From Chaetoderma sp. LZ-2023a (Eukaryota; Mollusca; Caudofoveata; Chaetodermatida; Chaetodermatidae), in assembly GCA_034401795.1 (NCBI GenBank), contig CM067372.1, positions 16,702,924 through 16,766,923 of the forward strand: a stretch of 64,000 nucleotides of DNA, given 5' to 3'. Positions 48,781 through 63,400 of this stretch are shown here, piece by piece. Each line of letters opens with the position of its first letter. Within the stretch, counting starts at the first letter, position 1. The position numbers were made by a program, and so were the translations under genes. Below the pieces are notes generated by a model. That model was given only the letters and a program-made list of their open reading frames with translations. It had not been told where the DNA came from and ran no database searches.

Positions 48781-49996
48781 CCACTTATCTATTTCTTTAT
48801 AAAGACATCTACCTCCGCCCGCTCCACCTGGTCTCATTCCTTTCTGGTCCATTCAAGTTCCCTCTCCATAACCTTCCCTTCATCCACCCGTCCTCTCACC
48901 ATTTCTAACCTGTTTCCCATACCATCTGTCACGGCTTCCCATTTCACAGAGTGGATTAAATGTTCAGGTTACATCATATTTCTAGGAGCGGACTGGTCGC
49001 TGAATATTCCATATCGGTAACCCTGTGCTGCTTACTATGCTCTGACCACGCTGCTGGTCATTCAGAAATTGTAATCATCACCTCCAAAATGTAATCAATT
49101 GTACAAGATGATTCTTTGAAAACAATCATAGGTCATGCTGGTCGATTACTTATCTCTAGGTGCCTCTACTGACCGCTTTCCAAAAACAAAATATTAACTC
49201 TATAAATCATTAAGGAATCTACGCTAGTACAGTTGTCGATTCCAATGGAAATTCCCCCAATGCTAAGAGGAACAGCCACTTATCATTGCCTCCCCTGATG
49301 ATGAATTGCGATACAAATTCGTAGATATCGCCATCAGGATCGTGATCTTTGACCAATGATGCAGAATAATTGTAGTTGCATTGAAAGGGTCTTTGTATTC
49401 ACAGGAAATTGTCACTGACAGACAATGCAAGAGCTGAGCCCATGTTTGATCTTTTGTCCTAAAGAAGCTGTCACTCGAAGATCGATGTTGTATTGGCATA
49501 CCATTATTGCAATCCAAACATACCAATCGAATCACATACGGACAAGTGTAGAGAGGGTGAGGTGCGAGGGATGGGCAGCATAATATTAAGAAAGGTCTGT
49601 CGTTAGTGTCATGAGTATTATGTTGCAGGTAACTCAGCACTGAGAATAACTGTCTAGATTACGCAGTGGCGATGCAAGTTGCTCATTATTCTTATTCGCA
49701 CGTTATACGATGTGAGAAATGAATCTGATTTCAATTGCTGCATGCCCCTTGTGTTTTGAAAATTCCAATTTTCTCGGTCCTCCAATTGTCCGCAGTTACA
49801 TAAGAATTCATAACTCTGTTATGATAAAATGGAAATTTCTGACAGAGGCCAGAAGCGAAAAGGCAAAAAGGAAACCATTCATTATTTGATGACAAGCAAA
49901 TGTCACATTCAGTTCCTTCAGGAAATCATGGAAGAATGATTTAATTATGTCATCTGAGCAATAACAATTGCGTATTTTTCATTGATGAAGCAAGCT

Positions 49997-50025
49997 GTTG
50001 TGTGTGTGTGTGTGTGTGCGTGCGC

Positions 50026-50060
<35 letters not shown>

Positions 50061-50105
50061 TGAGTGCGTGCGCGTGTGCTCGTGTGCGTGCGTGCGTGTG
50101 CGCTT
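49997..50105. repeat. (GT)n(GCGT)n microsatellite
   Basis: GT units grade into GCGT units directly after the end of unit B. A weaker GT/GC stretch also follows unit C (57388-57445). Confidence 0.95.
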
Positions 50106-50120
50106 CCGTGTGTATGTGTT

Positions 50121-50869
50121 TTTAGCTCAGCTGGCCTGAAAGGCCTAGTGAGCTTAGGCCATGGCAACCCTCTGTTATCCGTCCATCCGTCAACTTTTTT
50201 TTTACGCAACTTTTCAAGAATCACTGGGCTGATTTCACTTATATGTGTCAGGACGCATCCTTAGCGCATGGAGATCCAAGTGTGTTCAAAGGAAGCCAAT
50301 CAGCCATTTTGGCCAGTGGTCATCTTTGATATTGGCCGATTTTTCTTAATGTGTGACAATCCTCCCCGAAACCACTTTGGAATCGATCCAAAACTCATGA
50401 AGCATCATCTATGGGAAAAGCTGTACCAAATTTGTTCAAGAGGAATCGATTGGCCAAATGCTTCGGCTTGGATAAACTAATTTCCCGAAAACCTTGTAGG
50501 GGTCGGGGGAATTTGGGAGATATGATTATATAGCTATTAAAGTTTGGTCAAAGTTCATACGTAGAAAACATGGCTGCCGTCCACCAATCAAAATAGAGGG
50601 TGTTTGGCGGCCATATTGGACTTTTTATTTGATGGATTTTGAAGCCGAAATTGGTTTTATATAGGTTGTTGAGTATGCTGATTTCAAATTTGCCGTTTCG
50701 AAACTGTTAAATAAACGCATTCCAAGATGGTAACGATCTTGGATTTTTTTTCCCTGCATAGATCTTCCATAGTAAAGCAATGGGAAATTAAAAATATCTT
50801 CTCGAACAACTGGACTGCTTTTAACCAAATTTGGTAGGAATCATCCTTGTTCTTGTTGAAATTCTGGCC
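50121..50869 (+). repeat. Dispersed lophotrochozoan-type repeat, second member
   Basis: The head TAGCTCAGCTGGCCTGAAAG + GCCTAGTGAGCTTAGGCCAT is an imperfect hairpin, followed by CCGTCCATCCGTCAAC as in the member at 20289. The body (ATGGCTGCCGTCCACCAATC, GGCGGCCATATTGGAC) differs from the first member. The member separates units B and C. Confidence 0.65.
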
Positions 50870-51289
50870 GCAATACAGGACCCTTGGACCCCTTGTTTCA
50901 TTTTACGGTTCACTAGTTTTTGGATCTGAATGTTGTGTGACTCTTTTATGTGGTATCCGAAATATATCCCTTATCCAATTATATGGCGACTATATAGCTG
51001 CTGTGCACTTCTCTCCAATGTACTCACTGTTTGTAATGAACATAGTGGAATTTACAGGATGGAATACATATATTGTAGTTAGCACAAGGATTTGTGATCA
51101 GAGCCTGATGTGAATTAAATGGTTATGACAAAGAACAACGAGTGTACTGGCAGTAGCCCAAGATGTACTAACAAATCAAGAACTGCTAATAGACTGAAAC
51201 CTACCGACGTACCATAAATACCATCAACACAAAGACTGCAAAATATCCAAATCTACCAATATTCCAAAAAAATATCAGTGGATCGAGAT

Positions 51290-51400
51290 CTACCAACTAG
51301 ATCTTGAACCACCAATAGAACAAGAACTATCAACACACCAAGGACTATCAGCAGACCGGCAACGACAAGGAGACCATGAACTGACAATGATAAAAGGTTC
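51290..51400. repeat. Short 18-bp minisatellite in unit C
   Basis: A few diverged copies of the AGACCAGGGACTATCAGC type at the place of the array at 31351 in unit A. Confidence 0.6.
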
Positions 51401-53581
51401 CCAATGCTTACTTACAGCCAGAAAAGGGCCAACATCACTGACAATGAAGATATTTGAGGCTGGCTTGGCACACGTCACCATTACTGACTGGTTGACTGAG
51501 TGTCTGACCTAACGAGGCTGAATGATGTCTGTTGGCCCTCAGCAAGTATGTTACCCTCATTGATAAATGTCAAATCGAATTTTTATATTAAAGCCAGATC
51601 TAAATTACGGTTGTCTGGAAAGGTTGCCTGTTCTAAGGTTTCTGTTTCAACATTCAGGCTTAATGTGATTCCACATTAACAGAAGCCCTATTAGAGTTCA
51701 GAATTGTTCACGATCGATGAATCACTAAAGATTCCATTAGACATTTATGGCACTTCAATTCTCTTGAACTGCCTCACACCATGTGACCATCCAGCCGAGA
51801 GTGTTGGGTCAGTTAGTGGGTGTGGTTAAGCGTAGATGGAGGATGTATGTCAATATTGAGTGTAAGAACTACCAACAGAAGCTTCGTTATCTACTGATAG
51901 ATGTAAAAACCATGACCTGTCTGAGTTTGGATACATCCTGGCAGCACTTCTGAAGTCTTTAAGCGACCTACTTGTGCAAACGAAATCTTGAACAACACCA
52001 TTCATATTTGTAAAACGACATCAATCAAGTTAACCAGATCTGATTTCGACAGACGACTTAATCAGCTCGATATCAGGAATATTATACTAGAATATTACTA
52101 GTGGCGTTGCTCAGTGAAAATAGAGGGTTCCAGTTATTCTCATAAACCTTCCTTCTACATGACAGAACTTACAAGTGTAATTAGGACAAAGGGTGAGAGG
52201 GGGTTATATTACTTATATTATTTCAAGAACTACTTATATATCAGTTACAGAGCTACAAGATCAGGAACTATACTATCAGGCGGATCAACATCAATGACGA
52301 TAACCAATACTGGGAGCAGCTTCCATACATGCAGGTACTAGCATGCTGATATGAACCTCACGTGTCATAGTCACTGGACTGGAAGGCTGATATGAAACTC
52401 ACATGATATAGACACTGGAAGGCTAGTAGAAGATTAGACTGCCTAAATGTCCAAATTAGTTGTGCTAGCTGTCGGAACTCACCAGGTCAGTGACAGTCAT
52501 TGATGAATGGCGATAAATGTTGTCTGTTCTAATGTTTCTTTTTGCTCTACATCCGGGGTTATTGTGATGTCATATTAATAAAAGCCATATAGTAACTCAT
52601 AGATCTTCACGATCAATGAATGTTGAAACGAATTCAATTCTTAAACAGACGCCGACATAATATGTGAATTTTCATGAGAGACTACTGCTATGTGGGTAGG
52701 TGTAGATTTGAGTGGAAGAAGGGATGTGTCAATATTAATTATAAATCCTATATGGACAAACATATGAATCCAAAAATTTATTTCAACATTTATGAATCAC
52801 CACGTGTCTGAGATTTTTTCGTATTATGCTGGTATGTTTGAAGTCTTCCTTCCTGAAAAGCTCCCTTTCGCTGGTGAATCTCGGTTGCCAGAGACTGGGC
52901 CACGTTCGAGTTAGAAAACAGAAGCTGGTCTACCAGTAATATTGGTGTTTCTCAGAGAAGAGAAACGATTCCATTTCGATTCCATTTTGTTCCATTGCGC
53001 ATCGTTCTGAATGATGGGCAGCAACATCTTAATGATCTTACATCTACTCAGTGCGTGAAACGGACACAGTGACTATAACATCTTTACGTTTATATGCTAT
53101 AGGTCAGTAATACTTATAATCAATTATATGGATGGATTTTATCATTCATCCGACTTTGTTTATGATAATTCGGCCATCAGTTCATAAGCCACAATTACGA
53201 GGTGTGTTGCTCGGAATCCCTGTGCTTACATGGAGACAACGCCACGTCACATTTTGTGGTGTAATTATAACCGAAATCAATGGTAACCTTACCGTGTTCG
53301 CTCAGTGGTAATGGGATTCCATTTATTCAGGCATTAATAGTTCGTCTACACAAACAACAGACGCGGGAATGAGATTAAATGCTGTTCCTGTCTCGCTAGA
53401 CATATAGAGCGAGCGACACCTACTTTGAAAGCAGACTACTGCCACGAAAACATGTATGGCTGCTATTGTGCGCTATCCTCTGGTCTTTGCAAACGTAGCT
53501 TTGTTAATGCAAATAATTATGAATTTATTAAATCTTTTTGTCATGAATCTCAAATAAATAGTATATCTAAATACGACCACG

Positions 53582-53607
53582 CCCCCCCCCCCCCCCCCCC
53601 GCCCCCG
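53582..53607. repeat. Poly-C run
   Basis: About 18 C followed by GCCCCCGG. B has CACCTCTCTCTCGGCC at this place, so the run expanded in C only. Confidence 0.95.
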
Positions 53608-53885
53608 GCCACCCCTGAGAGACATTGTACTGCATATGGATGTGAATGATTTAATATTTGAATGCTAATTATTCATCTTCAACAAGCAGTGTTAAGGAAG
53701 TTACCGAAGATGTTACTTCATGTCTAGAACTGTAGAGCCATTCAGCAATCCACTTGATATATGGTACTCTCCAGTGTCCTTACTGCTTGCTAATCTAGAT
53801 GGATAAATATCGATGCATAGATGAGAGTTGCACATGATAGACTGGACTGTAATTCGGTGTGGTATACTTGGCGACTTCGGAGGAT

Positions 53886-54019
<134 letters not shown>

Positions 54020-54109
54020 TTGCCATGATGGCATGACTTTGATGCCTTGTGGCGATAAATAATAATCAGATAGAAGGACCTGCTTGCAGACCATGAACTA
54101 TCAGCGGAC

Positions 54110-54640
54110 CAAGATCTAGCCCCAGACCAGGAACTAATATCAGACAGAGAACTACCGACGGACCACGACCTAGCGCCAGACCAGGAACTAATATCAGGCG
54201 GAGAACTACCGGCAGACCACAACCTAGCACCAGACCAGGAACTAATATCAGGCAGAGAACTACCGACGGACCACGACCTAGCACCAGACCAGGAACTAAT
54301 ATCAGGCGGAGAACTACCGGCAGACCACAACCTAGCACCAGACCAGGAACTAATATCAGGCAGAGAACTACCGGTGGGCCACAACCTAGCACCAGACCAG
54401 GAACTAATATCAGGCAGAGAACTACCGGCAGACCACAACCTAGCACCAGACCAGGAACTAATATCAGGCAGAGAACTACCGGCGGGCCACAACCTAGCAC
54501 CAGACCAGGAACTAATATCAGGCAGAGAACTACCGACGGACCACGACCTAGCACCAGACCAGGAACTAATATCAGGCAGAGAACTACCGGCGGAACACAA
54601 CCTAGCACCAGACCAGGAACGAAAATCAAACAGAGAACTA
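54110..54640. repeat. 54-bp (3 x 18) minisatellite in unit C
   Basis: About ten copies of a 54-bp unit (CACCAGACCAGGAACTAATA, CAGGCAGAGAACTACCG, GACCACAACCTAG) made of three diverged 18-bp cores. The 198-295-aa minus frames are artefacts of a period divisible by three. Confidence 0.95.
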
Positions 54641-55504
54641 ACACACGATCATGTCCTACCACCAGATCAAAACACAGAATAAGAACTGCCGGAGGACTGC
54701 TTGATTAAGTCAAACAAAGCACAGGTATGGTCCTATATCATTGTGTCTTACCACAGTTGCCGACATACATTATAGCCAATGTGACAAAAACTATTTCTAG
54801 TATATGGACTCTGATCAAACAATGCATTCTTAAATTAATAAATATGTTTCAGTCAAATATCGACTTAATTTTGTATCTCGGTACATTGACCAAAGTCGAC
54901 TGACAGTCACCCAATTACTTTGTAAATGATTTGACTTGATGTCCCGGTACTAGGTTGATGGCATTCAAAGGTTTGAAACTTCCTATTCAAACACAAACAG
55001 TAGCTAGTGATACATATTGGCACCATTTGCTCTTTACAAACACTCTTTCATGGGTAATTCAATGCTGCTCTATTTCTCTGTTTGTCGCTATTGTCCAATC
55101 ACGTGGGAATTCCATCAATTCTAAGACAAGCCACTTGTTATTCCCACGACGTATGATCTGATCGGTTACAATAATTACTCCCGGTCATCGGCACAAGAAT
55201 CATGGGACATTGATGACATGGACGCGTGGGTGCTAACAGTGAGCGCCCATGTATGTGTGTACACGCAGCGCATTGAGTGGGAAGTAGTGTAATTAATGAG
55301 CTTTTATGATTCCAAACACGGTTGAGCAATTATGATAGCAATTGACTCAATTCGACATTTGGGTCATAATTCTTGGTGATATACGCCCGATAGGTTTGTC
55401 TAAAATTGACAAGCCGCAGATAACGCAGTACTCAATATAACAGTACAGAAATGACATTGTTCCCTTTCTATGTTGTCCAAACAAAACACATATGCTCGTC
55501 TACT

Positions 55505-56045
55505 CAGCACACCGTCACTAGGGGCATCGTCAGTCACTAGGGGGCGTCGTCAGTCACCAGAGACGCCATATGTCACTAGGGCCGTCATCAGTCACTAGGG
55601 GTGCCGTCAGTGGCTAGGGACGACATCAGTAACTAGGGCCGTCATCAGTCACTAAGGGCATCATCAGTTACTAGGGACGTAATCAGTCACTAGGGGTGTC
55701 ATCCGTCACTATGGACGTCAGCAATTACTAGGGGCGTCACCATTCACTAGGAACGGGACTCATCAGTGAGTAGGGGCGTCATCTGCCACCAGGGGCGTCA
55801 TCAGTCACTAGGGACGTTATCAGTCACTAGGGACGTCATTATTCACAAAGGACGTTATCAGTCACTAGGGGCGTCATCAATCACTAGGGACGTCATCAGT
55901 CACTATGGACGACATAAGTCACTAGGGGCGTGATCAGTCACTAGGAGTGTCATCAGTCACTATGTACAACATCGGTCACTAGGGGGTGTCATCAGTCAGT
56001 TGGTGCGTCATCTGTGACTAGCGGCGTCATTTGTCACTAGGGCCA
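55505..56045. repeat. 19-bp minisatellite in unit C
   Basis: About 28 copies of the CGTCATCAGTCACTAGGGG unit with many variants. Confidence 0.95.
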
Positions 56046-57395
56046 CGATATCTTTCCTAGAGTGGGCACAGCACTGCAATTTCCTGGCCATGTTTATTAA
56101 ACCCGCGAGAATACGCCTAATATAATTAGTACAAGGCGGTTAGTGATGTTCTGTGGCATTCGCTTCTCTTGCGTCTACAATTGGTGTCAAAAATTATTAT
56201 CCTGACATGTTACAGTGACCATTCCTGGCGGAAACCTGGGGTAGTATTTGATCTGTGAAATAAATTGCAAACGGACTTCATTCAGGTTTAGAAAACGACG
56301 CAATGTTCCATTAAGTCCATTAGGAAATTAGTGACGTTATTTCAATGTATGCTTTAAAGAACAATGCAAGTATTAATCATCTTAATGTTCTAGACGGTGC
56401 CAACATGTGACTAAAGAAAGAGACTTCATTTATCATGTTATATCACTGATCTGTAAGTTTTGAGGAAAGATACAATTTGTTATATTCCACATAGACAATC
56501 TTTATATTTGACCCTGAGTCTGTTTCTATCACTCCCCATAAACGCTACCGACCAACCTACATTCGTATCCACACACCCACACACTAACCCACCTACACAT
56601 GCTGTCTCTACAGATCGTTAATGAATCTAACAGTCGTCGAATCCGGTGAAAATGGCTCCAATGCTAAAAGGAACAGCCACTTATCATTCCCTCCACGGAT
56701 GATCAATTACGATAATAACTCACGGATATCGCCATCAGGGTTGTGGTCTTTGGCCAATGGTGCAGAATAATCGTAGTTGCGTTGAAAGCCATCCTCATAC
56801 AAAACATGTTTGCATTCACAGGAAATTGGCAAGAGCTTGGCCAATGAATGATCAAACCAAACATGCCGACCTAACTATTTATGGAGTGGATTAGTGGGTG
56901 CGGGTGAGTGGCAGTGGTGTAGGGTGGGTGGGTGGGAGAAGTGCGGGTGTGGCGGTTGGGGGTGGACAGAGTGAGGGAGAGGCAGTTGTATAGCAGCAAA
57001 GACCCGTCATTAACGCCATGAGCATTTTCCGGCAAATAACTCATCACTCTGAATGACTTTGCAGATCACTCCGCAGCTATGCACTTTTAATATTACTCCT
57101 TAGTCGTTTTCATATGTTGATCACGTGACAAGATGTGAGAAATTAATCTAAATTCAATTGCCGCGTTTCCCTTGGGGTGGCAATTCCAATATTCTCGGTC
57201 CTCCAATCGTTCATAGTTACATAAGAATGCATAACTCTGTTATGATAAACTGGAAATTTCTGACTGAGGCCAGAAGCGAAAAGGCAAAAAAGAAACCATT
57301 CATTATTTGATGACGATCAAATGTCGCATTACATTCAGTCCCTTAAGGAAATCATTGAGGAATAGTATTATTATTCCATTTAATTAATAATGTGC

Positions 57396-57795
57396 GTGCA
57401 TGTGTGTTGGTCTGCGTATGCGTGTACGCGCGCGTGCCTGTGAGTGTTTAGTAGATCTACTGCGGGGTCTGGAATTACAAGCATTCTATTGCAGAAGGCA
57501 AACTAGTGCTCTATCTAATGTGATATTTGACAATAGGCTTGGTATAATCGAGAACCTCTTCATATTGAGAATATATAGTTATTTAGCACAACCGTAGCTT
57601 TAAGAGGCGCATCGGGGTCCATTGTAAAGTAGTGAGTGACCAATGAATTTAGGCGTGTGATAGATGCAGTACACTGCTTGGATGGCATAGCAAGAGAGCT
57701 TATACAGAGGATAAAAAGGCAAACAAATAAATAATAAGACTTTCATTTCGCCATTGGAACATATGTTCCAAGGGTTGTAGTAGAAAGTTGTGCTA
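57396..57795. other. Unassigned non-coding DNA
   Basis: A GT/GC-rich start and then ordinary sequence. No gene that I can support. Confidence 0.5.
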
Positions 57796-58312
57796 CCGCC
57801 AACGTCAGTCAGTTTGTATAGAGGACGGAAGGCCCTAATCACCAACGTCAGTCAGTATTGATAGAGGACGGGTAGGCCCTAATCACCAACGTCAGTCAGT
57901 TTGTATAGAGGACGGAATGCCCTAATCACCAACGTCAGTCAGTATTGATAGAGGACGGGTAGGCGCTAATCACTAACGTCAGTCAGTTTGGATAGAAGAC
58001 GGGTAGGCCCTAATCACCAACATCAGTCAGTTTGGATAGAGGACGGGTAGGCCCTAATCACCAACGTCAGTCAGTTTGGATAAAGGACGGGTAGGCCCTA
58101 ATCACCAACGTCAGTCAGTTTGGATAGAGGACGGGTAGGCCCTAATCACCAACGTCAGTCAGTATTGATAGAGGACGGGTAGGCCCTAATTACCAACATC
58201 AGTCAGTTTGGATAGAAGACGGGTAGGCCCTAGTCACCAACGTCAGTCAGTGTGGATAGAGGACGGAATGCCCTAATCACCAACGTCAGTCAGTATGGTA
58301 GAGGACGGGTAA
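57796..58312. repeat. 44-bp minisatellite
   Basis: About twelve copies of a 44-bp unit (CACCAACGTCAGTCAGTTTG, GATAGAGGACGGGTAGGCCC, TAAT). Confidence 0.96.
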
Positions 58313-59077
58313 CCATCAACATGACTTGGGATAGCTGGCAATGTTCTATTATATTTGGACCAGAAACAGGAAATACACAAGCGCGTGAGAGATCTATAGT
58401 TACTAAATATACCAGACCGGAAAACAGGTAGATCCATTGACGTTGCTTTAAATACCTGTATCTGAATCCGGCTCTCGCGGCGGGGCCAGGAGAAATATCC
58501 ACGCCCCGCTGTCTACGAGCTATGGTATGTTTAGAAGTTGTAGGTGCAAGAACATTAGGCCTACATGGTATCGGTATTGATTTTTAAACAACTTTCGCCA
58601 GTGCTCTATTCAACATGATCACCGGTTTTCGCGCAGAAGATTGCTGAATAAGATTCTACGGTTAGCTTCGGAAAATACTCTGAACATAGTTTATTCCGTA
58701 TGAACGTAGGATAAATAAACGGATACGGGATAAGCGATGACTGATTTACTCATCATATTTTGTGGGTCGCGTGTGTTTATCTGCGAATGCCTGAATGTAC
58801 ACTTGAGACAGGAGCGTGGCGTCTTCTTGAGACGGGTGGTATTCTGACTACCTGTCTTGGAGAAACGCCATCATTTTGTTCCACGAGTGGCGTGGTCTCC
58901 CGTCTAGGGTTAACTGGGCCTGTTGTATTATACCAATTCTGTAAGTAACAATAAAGACCTCTGTATGGTCAAAACGTGTCACGTCGTTCGGTACCGATCA
59001 CTTTCATTTTATGTCCTTTCACGTATGAATAGCACGGAGCTGTGTAAGGACTGATGTGACGTATTTCAGAAAGTGAT
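58313..59077. other. Unassigned non-coding DNA
   Basis: Nothing recognised. A short TTGAGACRGGWGYGTGG/CTTCTTGAGACGGGTGG similarity (58804, 58825) is the only internal repeat seen. Confidence 0.45.
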
Positions 59078-59355
59078 CCATTTCTATAGCTATACCTTGC
59101 CCCCTCCCCCTCCCCCCCCCCCTACTATATTTGCACTTTGAACCGTGAATGTCCAGAAGCTCGACCTCAAGCTATCTATATTTGTTAAATTGTTAAATAA
59201 TTTGAAACTAATTTAACTTGGACCTGTTTCAGTATTGGACAGAATGTTTATAAAATTGTGATTAAGACATGTACGCACCCATACTACCTGGGTGACACAC
59301 CAATGTCATTTGATTGTGACATCAACTAACAAGTGACATCTTTGATTACAACGTC
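59078..59355 (+). mobile_element. Hairpin MITE (AAT family), highly diverged copy
   Basis: CCATTTCTATAGCTATACCT + TGCCCC, AATTTGAAACTAATTTAACT, ACAGAATGTTTATAAA and a tail of degraded TGACATC sites follow the family order. Confidence 0.6.
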
Positions 59356-60059
59356 AGGTGTGGCAAATCGGACACCCCACCCCAGCCCTCACCACCACCC
59401 ACCCACCCCACCCCATCATCGATCCTTTATTGAACATTATATACGTTATCACATCAAGGTATCATATCAGGAGCAATGGATATATTCCAGGTATCCAGAT
59501 ATAATCAAACATGATGAATGATTGTGATGAAGCGATTGGCAATGATAAGAATTGTGTGCGGAATTTTAGACAAGAAAACATTGCTTTTATAGACGTACAT
59601 TCCGCTGAAGAGGAGCAGGCCTATTATACATTTCCAACCACCTATTATTGTCTAAAACCACTTATTATTGTCTAAAATATCTATTTATCATGAAATAAAT
59701 ACGATCTGTTTCGTAGCTAGATTATACTAACGCTCAATGCGCTATATTGACATCATTAAGCTATACCTTTTCATGAAATATTGTGAACCGCGCGTATGTG
59801 TGTTATGTATACACGATCTAATTAGACTGAATGGAGTCTGTAATTCTGATCGAATTACAAGGGTCTTTGACTGCGTGATTCTTTGAGGAATTGTCACCAT
59901 AGAAACGATATGTTTGAGAGCCACTAAGACCAAGTTGTTAGTCATACCAGCCAACAATCTGAACGAAAATATTGATGAACATTATGCCTTATAAATATCG
60001 GTAATCGTTACCTTTCGGCCAATCAGTATCTTTTCTTCACCTAGGTGGCCCTAGGGGAT
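59356..60059. other. Unassigned non-coding DNA
   Basis: A C-rich CCACC tract (59374-59416) and a duplicated phrase ACCACCTATTATTGTCTAAA (59637, 59658). No gene. Confidence 0.5.
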
Positions 60060-60300
60060 GATTTTGGAAGTCATTAATGGAATTCGGTGTCTGATCGTTG
60101 CATATTCCTGTAGAATCCATGCAATGCTAACTTGATGACGATTTGTAATTCCCAACACGGAAGTTCAATTATGACTCCAGGATATCTCTGTCAGAATCAT
60201 ATTCCATGGCAACACTCACTAACAACATGCCATAATTGACGGGTTTGTGTGGCCAGAAAATTGGCTTTGACAGGAGCCTTAACGCGGATCGATCTTTATG
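60060..60300 (+). repeat. Diverged scrap of the large repeat unit
   Basis: AATCCATGCAATGCTAACTT, CAATTATGACTCCAGGATAT, TCTGTCAGAATCATAT and AGAAAATTGGCTTTGACAG follow the order of C 56635-56840 at lower identity. Confidence 0.6.
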
Positions 60301-60454
60301 TACATATGGAAGTCACGTCGACGCTCGTTTTGTTTTTGCTTAAAGAGGAAATCAATCTAGCAATGTAATTACACAAGCATTTAGGTGGTAGCTGTCATCC
60401 GTCAATATTGACGTGACAGATCTATAACAGTGTTTACTCTAAATGTGTTCTCCC

Positions 60455-63400
60455 GATTACTGAAAACACCACACTACAACACTTAATCCCTGATTAGAGA
60501 CAACACCGCACTACAAAACTTAATCCCTGATTAGAGACAACACCGCACTACAAAACTTAATCCCTGATTAGAGACAACACCACACTACAACACTTAATCC
60601 CTGATTAGAGACAACACCACACTACAACACTTAATCCCTGATTAGAGACAACACCGCACTAAAAAACTTAATCCCTGATTAGAGACAACACCGCACTACA
60701 AAACTTAATCCCTGATTAGAGACAACACCGCACTACAAAACTTAATCCCTGATTAGAGACAACACCACACTACAACGCTTAATCCCTGATTAGAGACAAC
60801 ACCGCACTACAACACTTAATCCCTGATTAGAGACAACACCACACTACAATACTTAATCCCTGATTAGAGACAACACCGCACTACAATACTTAATCCCTGA
60901 TTAGAGACAACACCACACTACATCACTTAATCCCTGATTAGAGACAACACCATACTACATCACTTAATCCCTGATTAGAGACAACACCACACTACAATAC
61001 TTAATCCCTGATTAGAGACAACACCACACTACAATACGTAATCCCTGATTAGAGACAACACCATACTACAATACGTAATCCCTGATTAGAGACAACACCA
61101 CACTACAACACTTAATCCCTGATTAGAGACAACACCACACTACAACACTTAATCCCTGATTAGAGACAACACCGCACTACAACACTTAATCCCTGATTAG
61201 AGACAACACCGCACTACAACACTTAATCCCTGATTAGAGACAACACCACACTACAACACTTAATCCCTGATTAGAGACAACACCGCACTACAACACTTAA
61301 TCCCTGGTTAGAGACAACACCACACTACATCACTTAATCCCTGATTAGAGACAACACCGCACTACAATACTTAATCCCTGATTAGAGACAACACCACACT
61401 ACAACACTTAATCCCTGATTAGAGACAACACCACACTACAACACTTAATCCCTGATTAGAGACAACACCGCACTACAACACGTAATCCCTGATTAGAGAC
61501 AACACCACACTACAACACTTAATCCCTGATTAGAGACAACACCGCACTACAACACTTAATCCCTGGTTAGAGACAACACCACACTACATCACTTAATCCC
61601 TGATTAGAGACAACACCGCACTACAACACTTAATCCCTGATTAGAGACAACACCACACTACATCACTTAATCCCTGATTAGAGACAACACCGCACTACAA
61701 CACTTAATCCCTGGTTAGAGACAACACCACACTACATCACTTAATCCCTGATTAGAGACAACACCGCACTACAACACTTAATCCCTGATTAGAGACAACA
61801 CCGCACTACAACACTTAATCCCTGATTAGAGACAACACCACACTACAACACTTAATCCCTGATTAGAGACAACACCGCACTACAACACTTAATCCCTGGT
61901 TAGAGACAACACCACACTACATCACTTAATCCCTGATTAGAGACAACACCGCACTACAATACTTAATCCCTGATTAGAGACAACACCACACTACAACACT
62001 TAATCCCTGATTAGAGACAACACCACACTACAACACTTAATCCCTGATTAGAGACAACACCGCACTACAACACTTAATCCCTGATTAGAGACAACACCAC
62101 ACTACAACACTTAATCCCTGATTAGAGACAACACCGCACTACAACACTTAATCCCTGGTTAGAGACAACACCACACTACATCACTTAATCCCTGATTAGA
62201 GACAACACCGCACTACAACACTTAATCCCTGATTAGAGACAACACCACACTACATCACTTAATCCCTGATTAGAGACAACACCGCACTACAACACTTAAT
62301 CCCTGGTTAGAGACAACACCACACTACATCACTTAATCCCTGATTAGAGACAACACCACACTACAATACTTAATCCCTGATTAGAGACAACACCACACTA
62401 CATCACTTAATCCCTGAGGAGAGACAACACCGCACTACATCACTTAATCCCTGATTAGAGGCAACAGCATACTACAACACTTAATCCCTGATTAGAGACA
62501 ACACCGCACTACATCACTTAATCCCTGATTAGAGACAACACCGCACTACATCACTTAATCCCTGATTAGAGACAACACCACACTACAATACTTAATCCCT
62601 GATTAGAGACAACACCACACTACAACACTTAATCCATGATTAGAGACAACACCACACTACAACGCTTAATCCCTGATTAGAGACAACACCGCACTACATC
62701 ACTTAATCCCTGATTAGAGACAACACCGCACTACAACACTTACTCCCTGATTAGAGACAACACCGCACTACAACACTTAATCCCTGATTAGAGACAACAC
62801 CGCACTACATCACTTAATCCCTGATTAGAGACAACACCGCACTACAACACTTAATCCCTGATTAGAGACAACACCGCACTACAACACTTAATCCCTGATT
62901 AGAGACAACACCGCACTACATCACTTAATCCCTGATTAGAGACAACACCGCACTACATCACTTAATCCCTGATTAGAGACAACACCATACTACAATACTT
63001 AATCCCTGATTAGAGACAACACCACACTACAATACTTAATCCCTGATTAGAGACAACACCACACTACCTCACTTAATCCCTGATTAGAGACAACACCACA
63101 CTACAATACTTAATCCCTGATTAGAGACAACACCACACTACAACACTTAATCCCTGATTAGAGACAACACCACACTACAACACTTAATCCCTGATTAGAG
63201 ACAACACCGCACTACAACACTTAATCCCTGATTAGAGACAACACCACACTACAACACTTAATCCCTGATTAGAGACAACACCGCACTACAACACTTAATC
63301 CCTGGTTAGCGACAACACCACACTACATCACTTAATCCCTGATTAGAGACAACACCACACTACAATACTTAATCCCTGATTAGAGACAACACCACACTAC

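Larger units (their letters stand above)
40955..49975 (+). repeat. Large repeat unit, copy B
   Basis: Begins where the inverted fragment ends (AAGATAAATGATTCCAGTTA) and runs in the same order as A and C to the shared end block GAAGCGAAAAGGCAAAAAGG (49855; C 57278). The left third of the unit is missing here. Two Tc1-like insertions account for 3.3 kb of its length. Confidence 0.85.

Noticed and set aside
53425-53649. Cys-rich 74-aa plus-strand frame in unit C (KADYCHENMYGCYC type)
   Set aside because: The same stretch in A and B has interrupted frames and no clear synonymous bias, and the frame ends in the poly-C run. Kept only as a conserved island.
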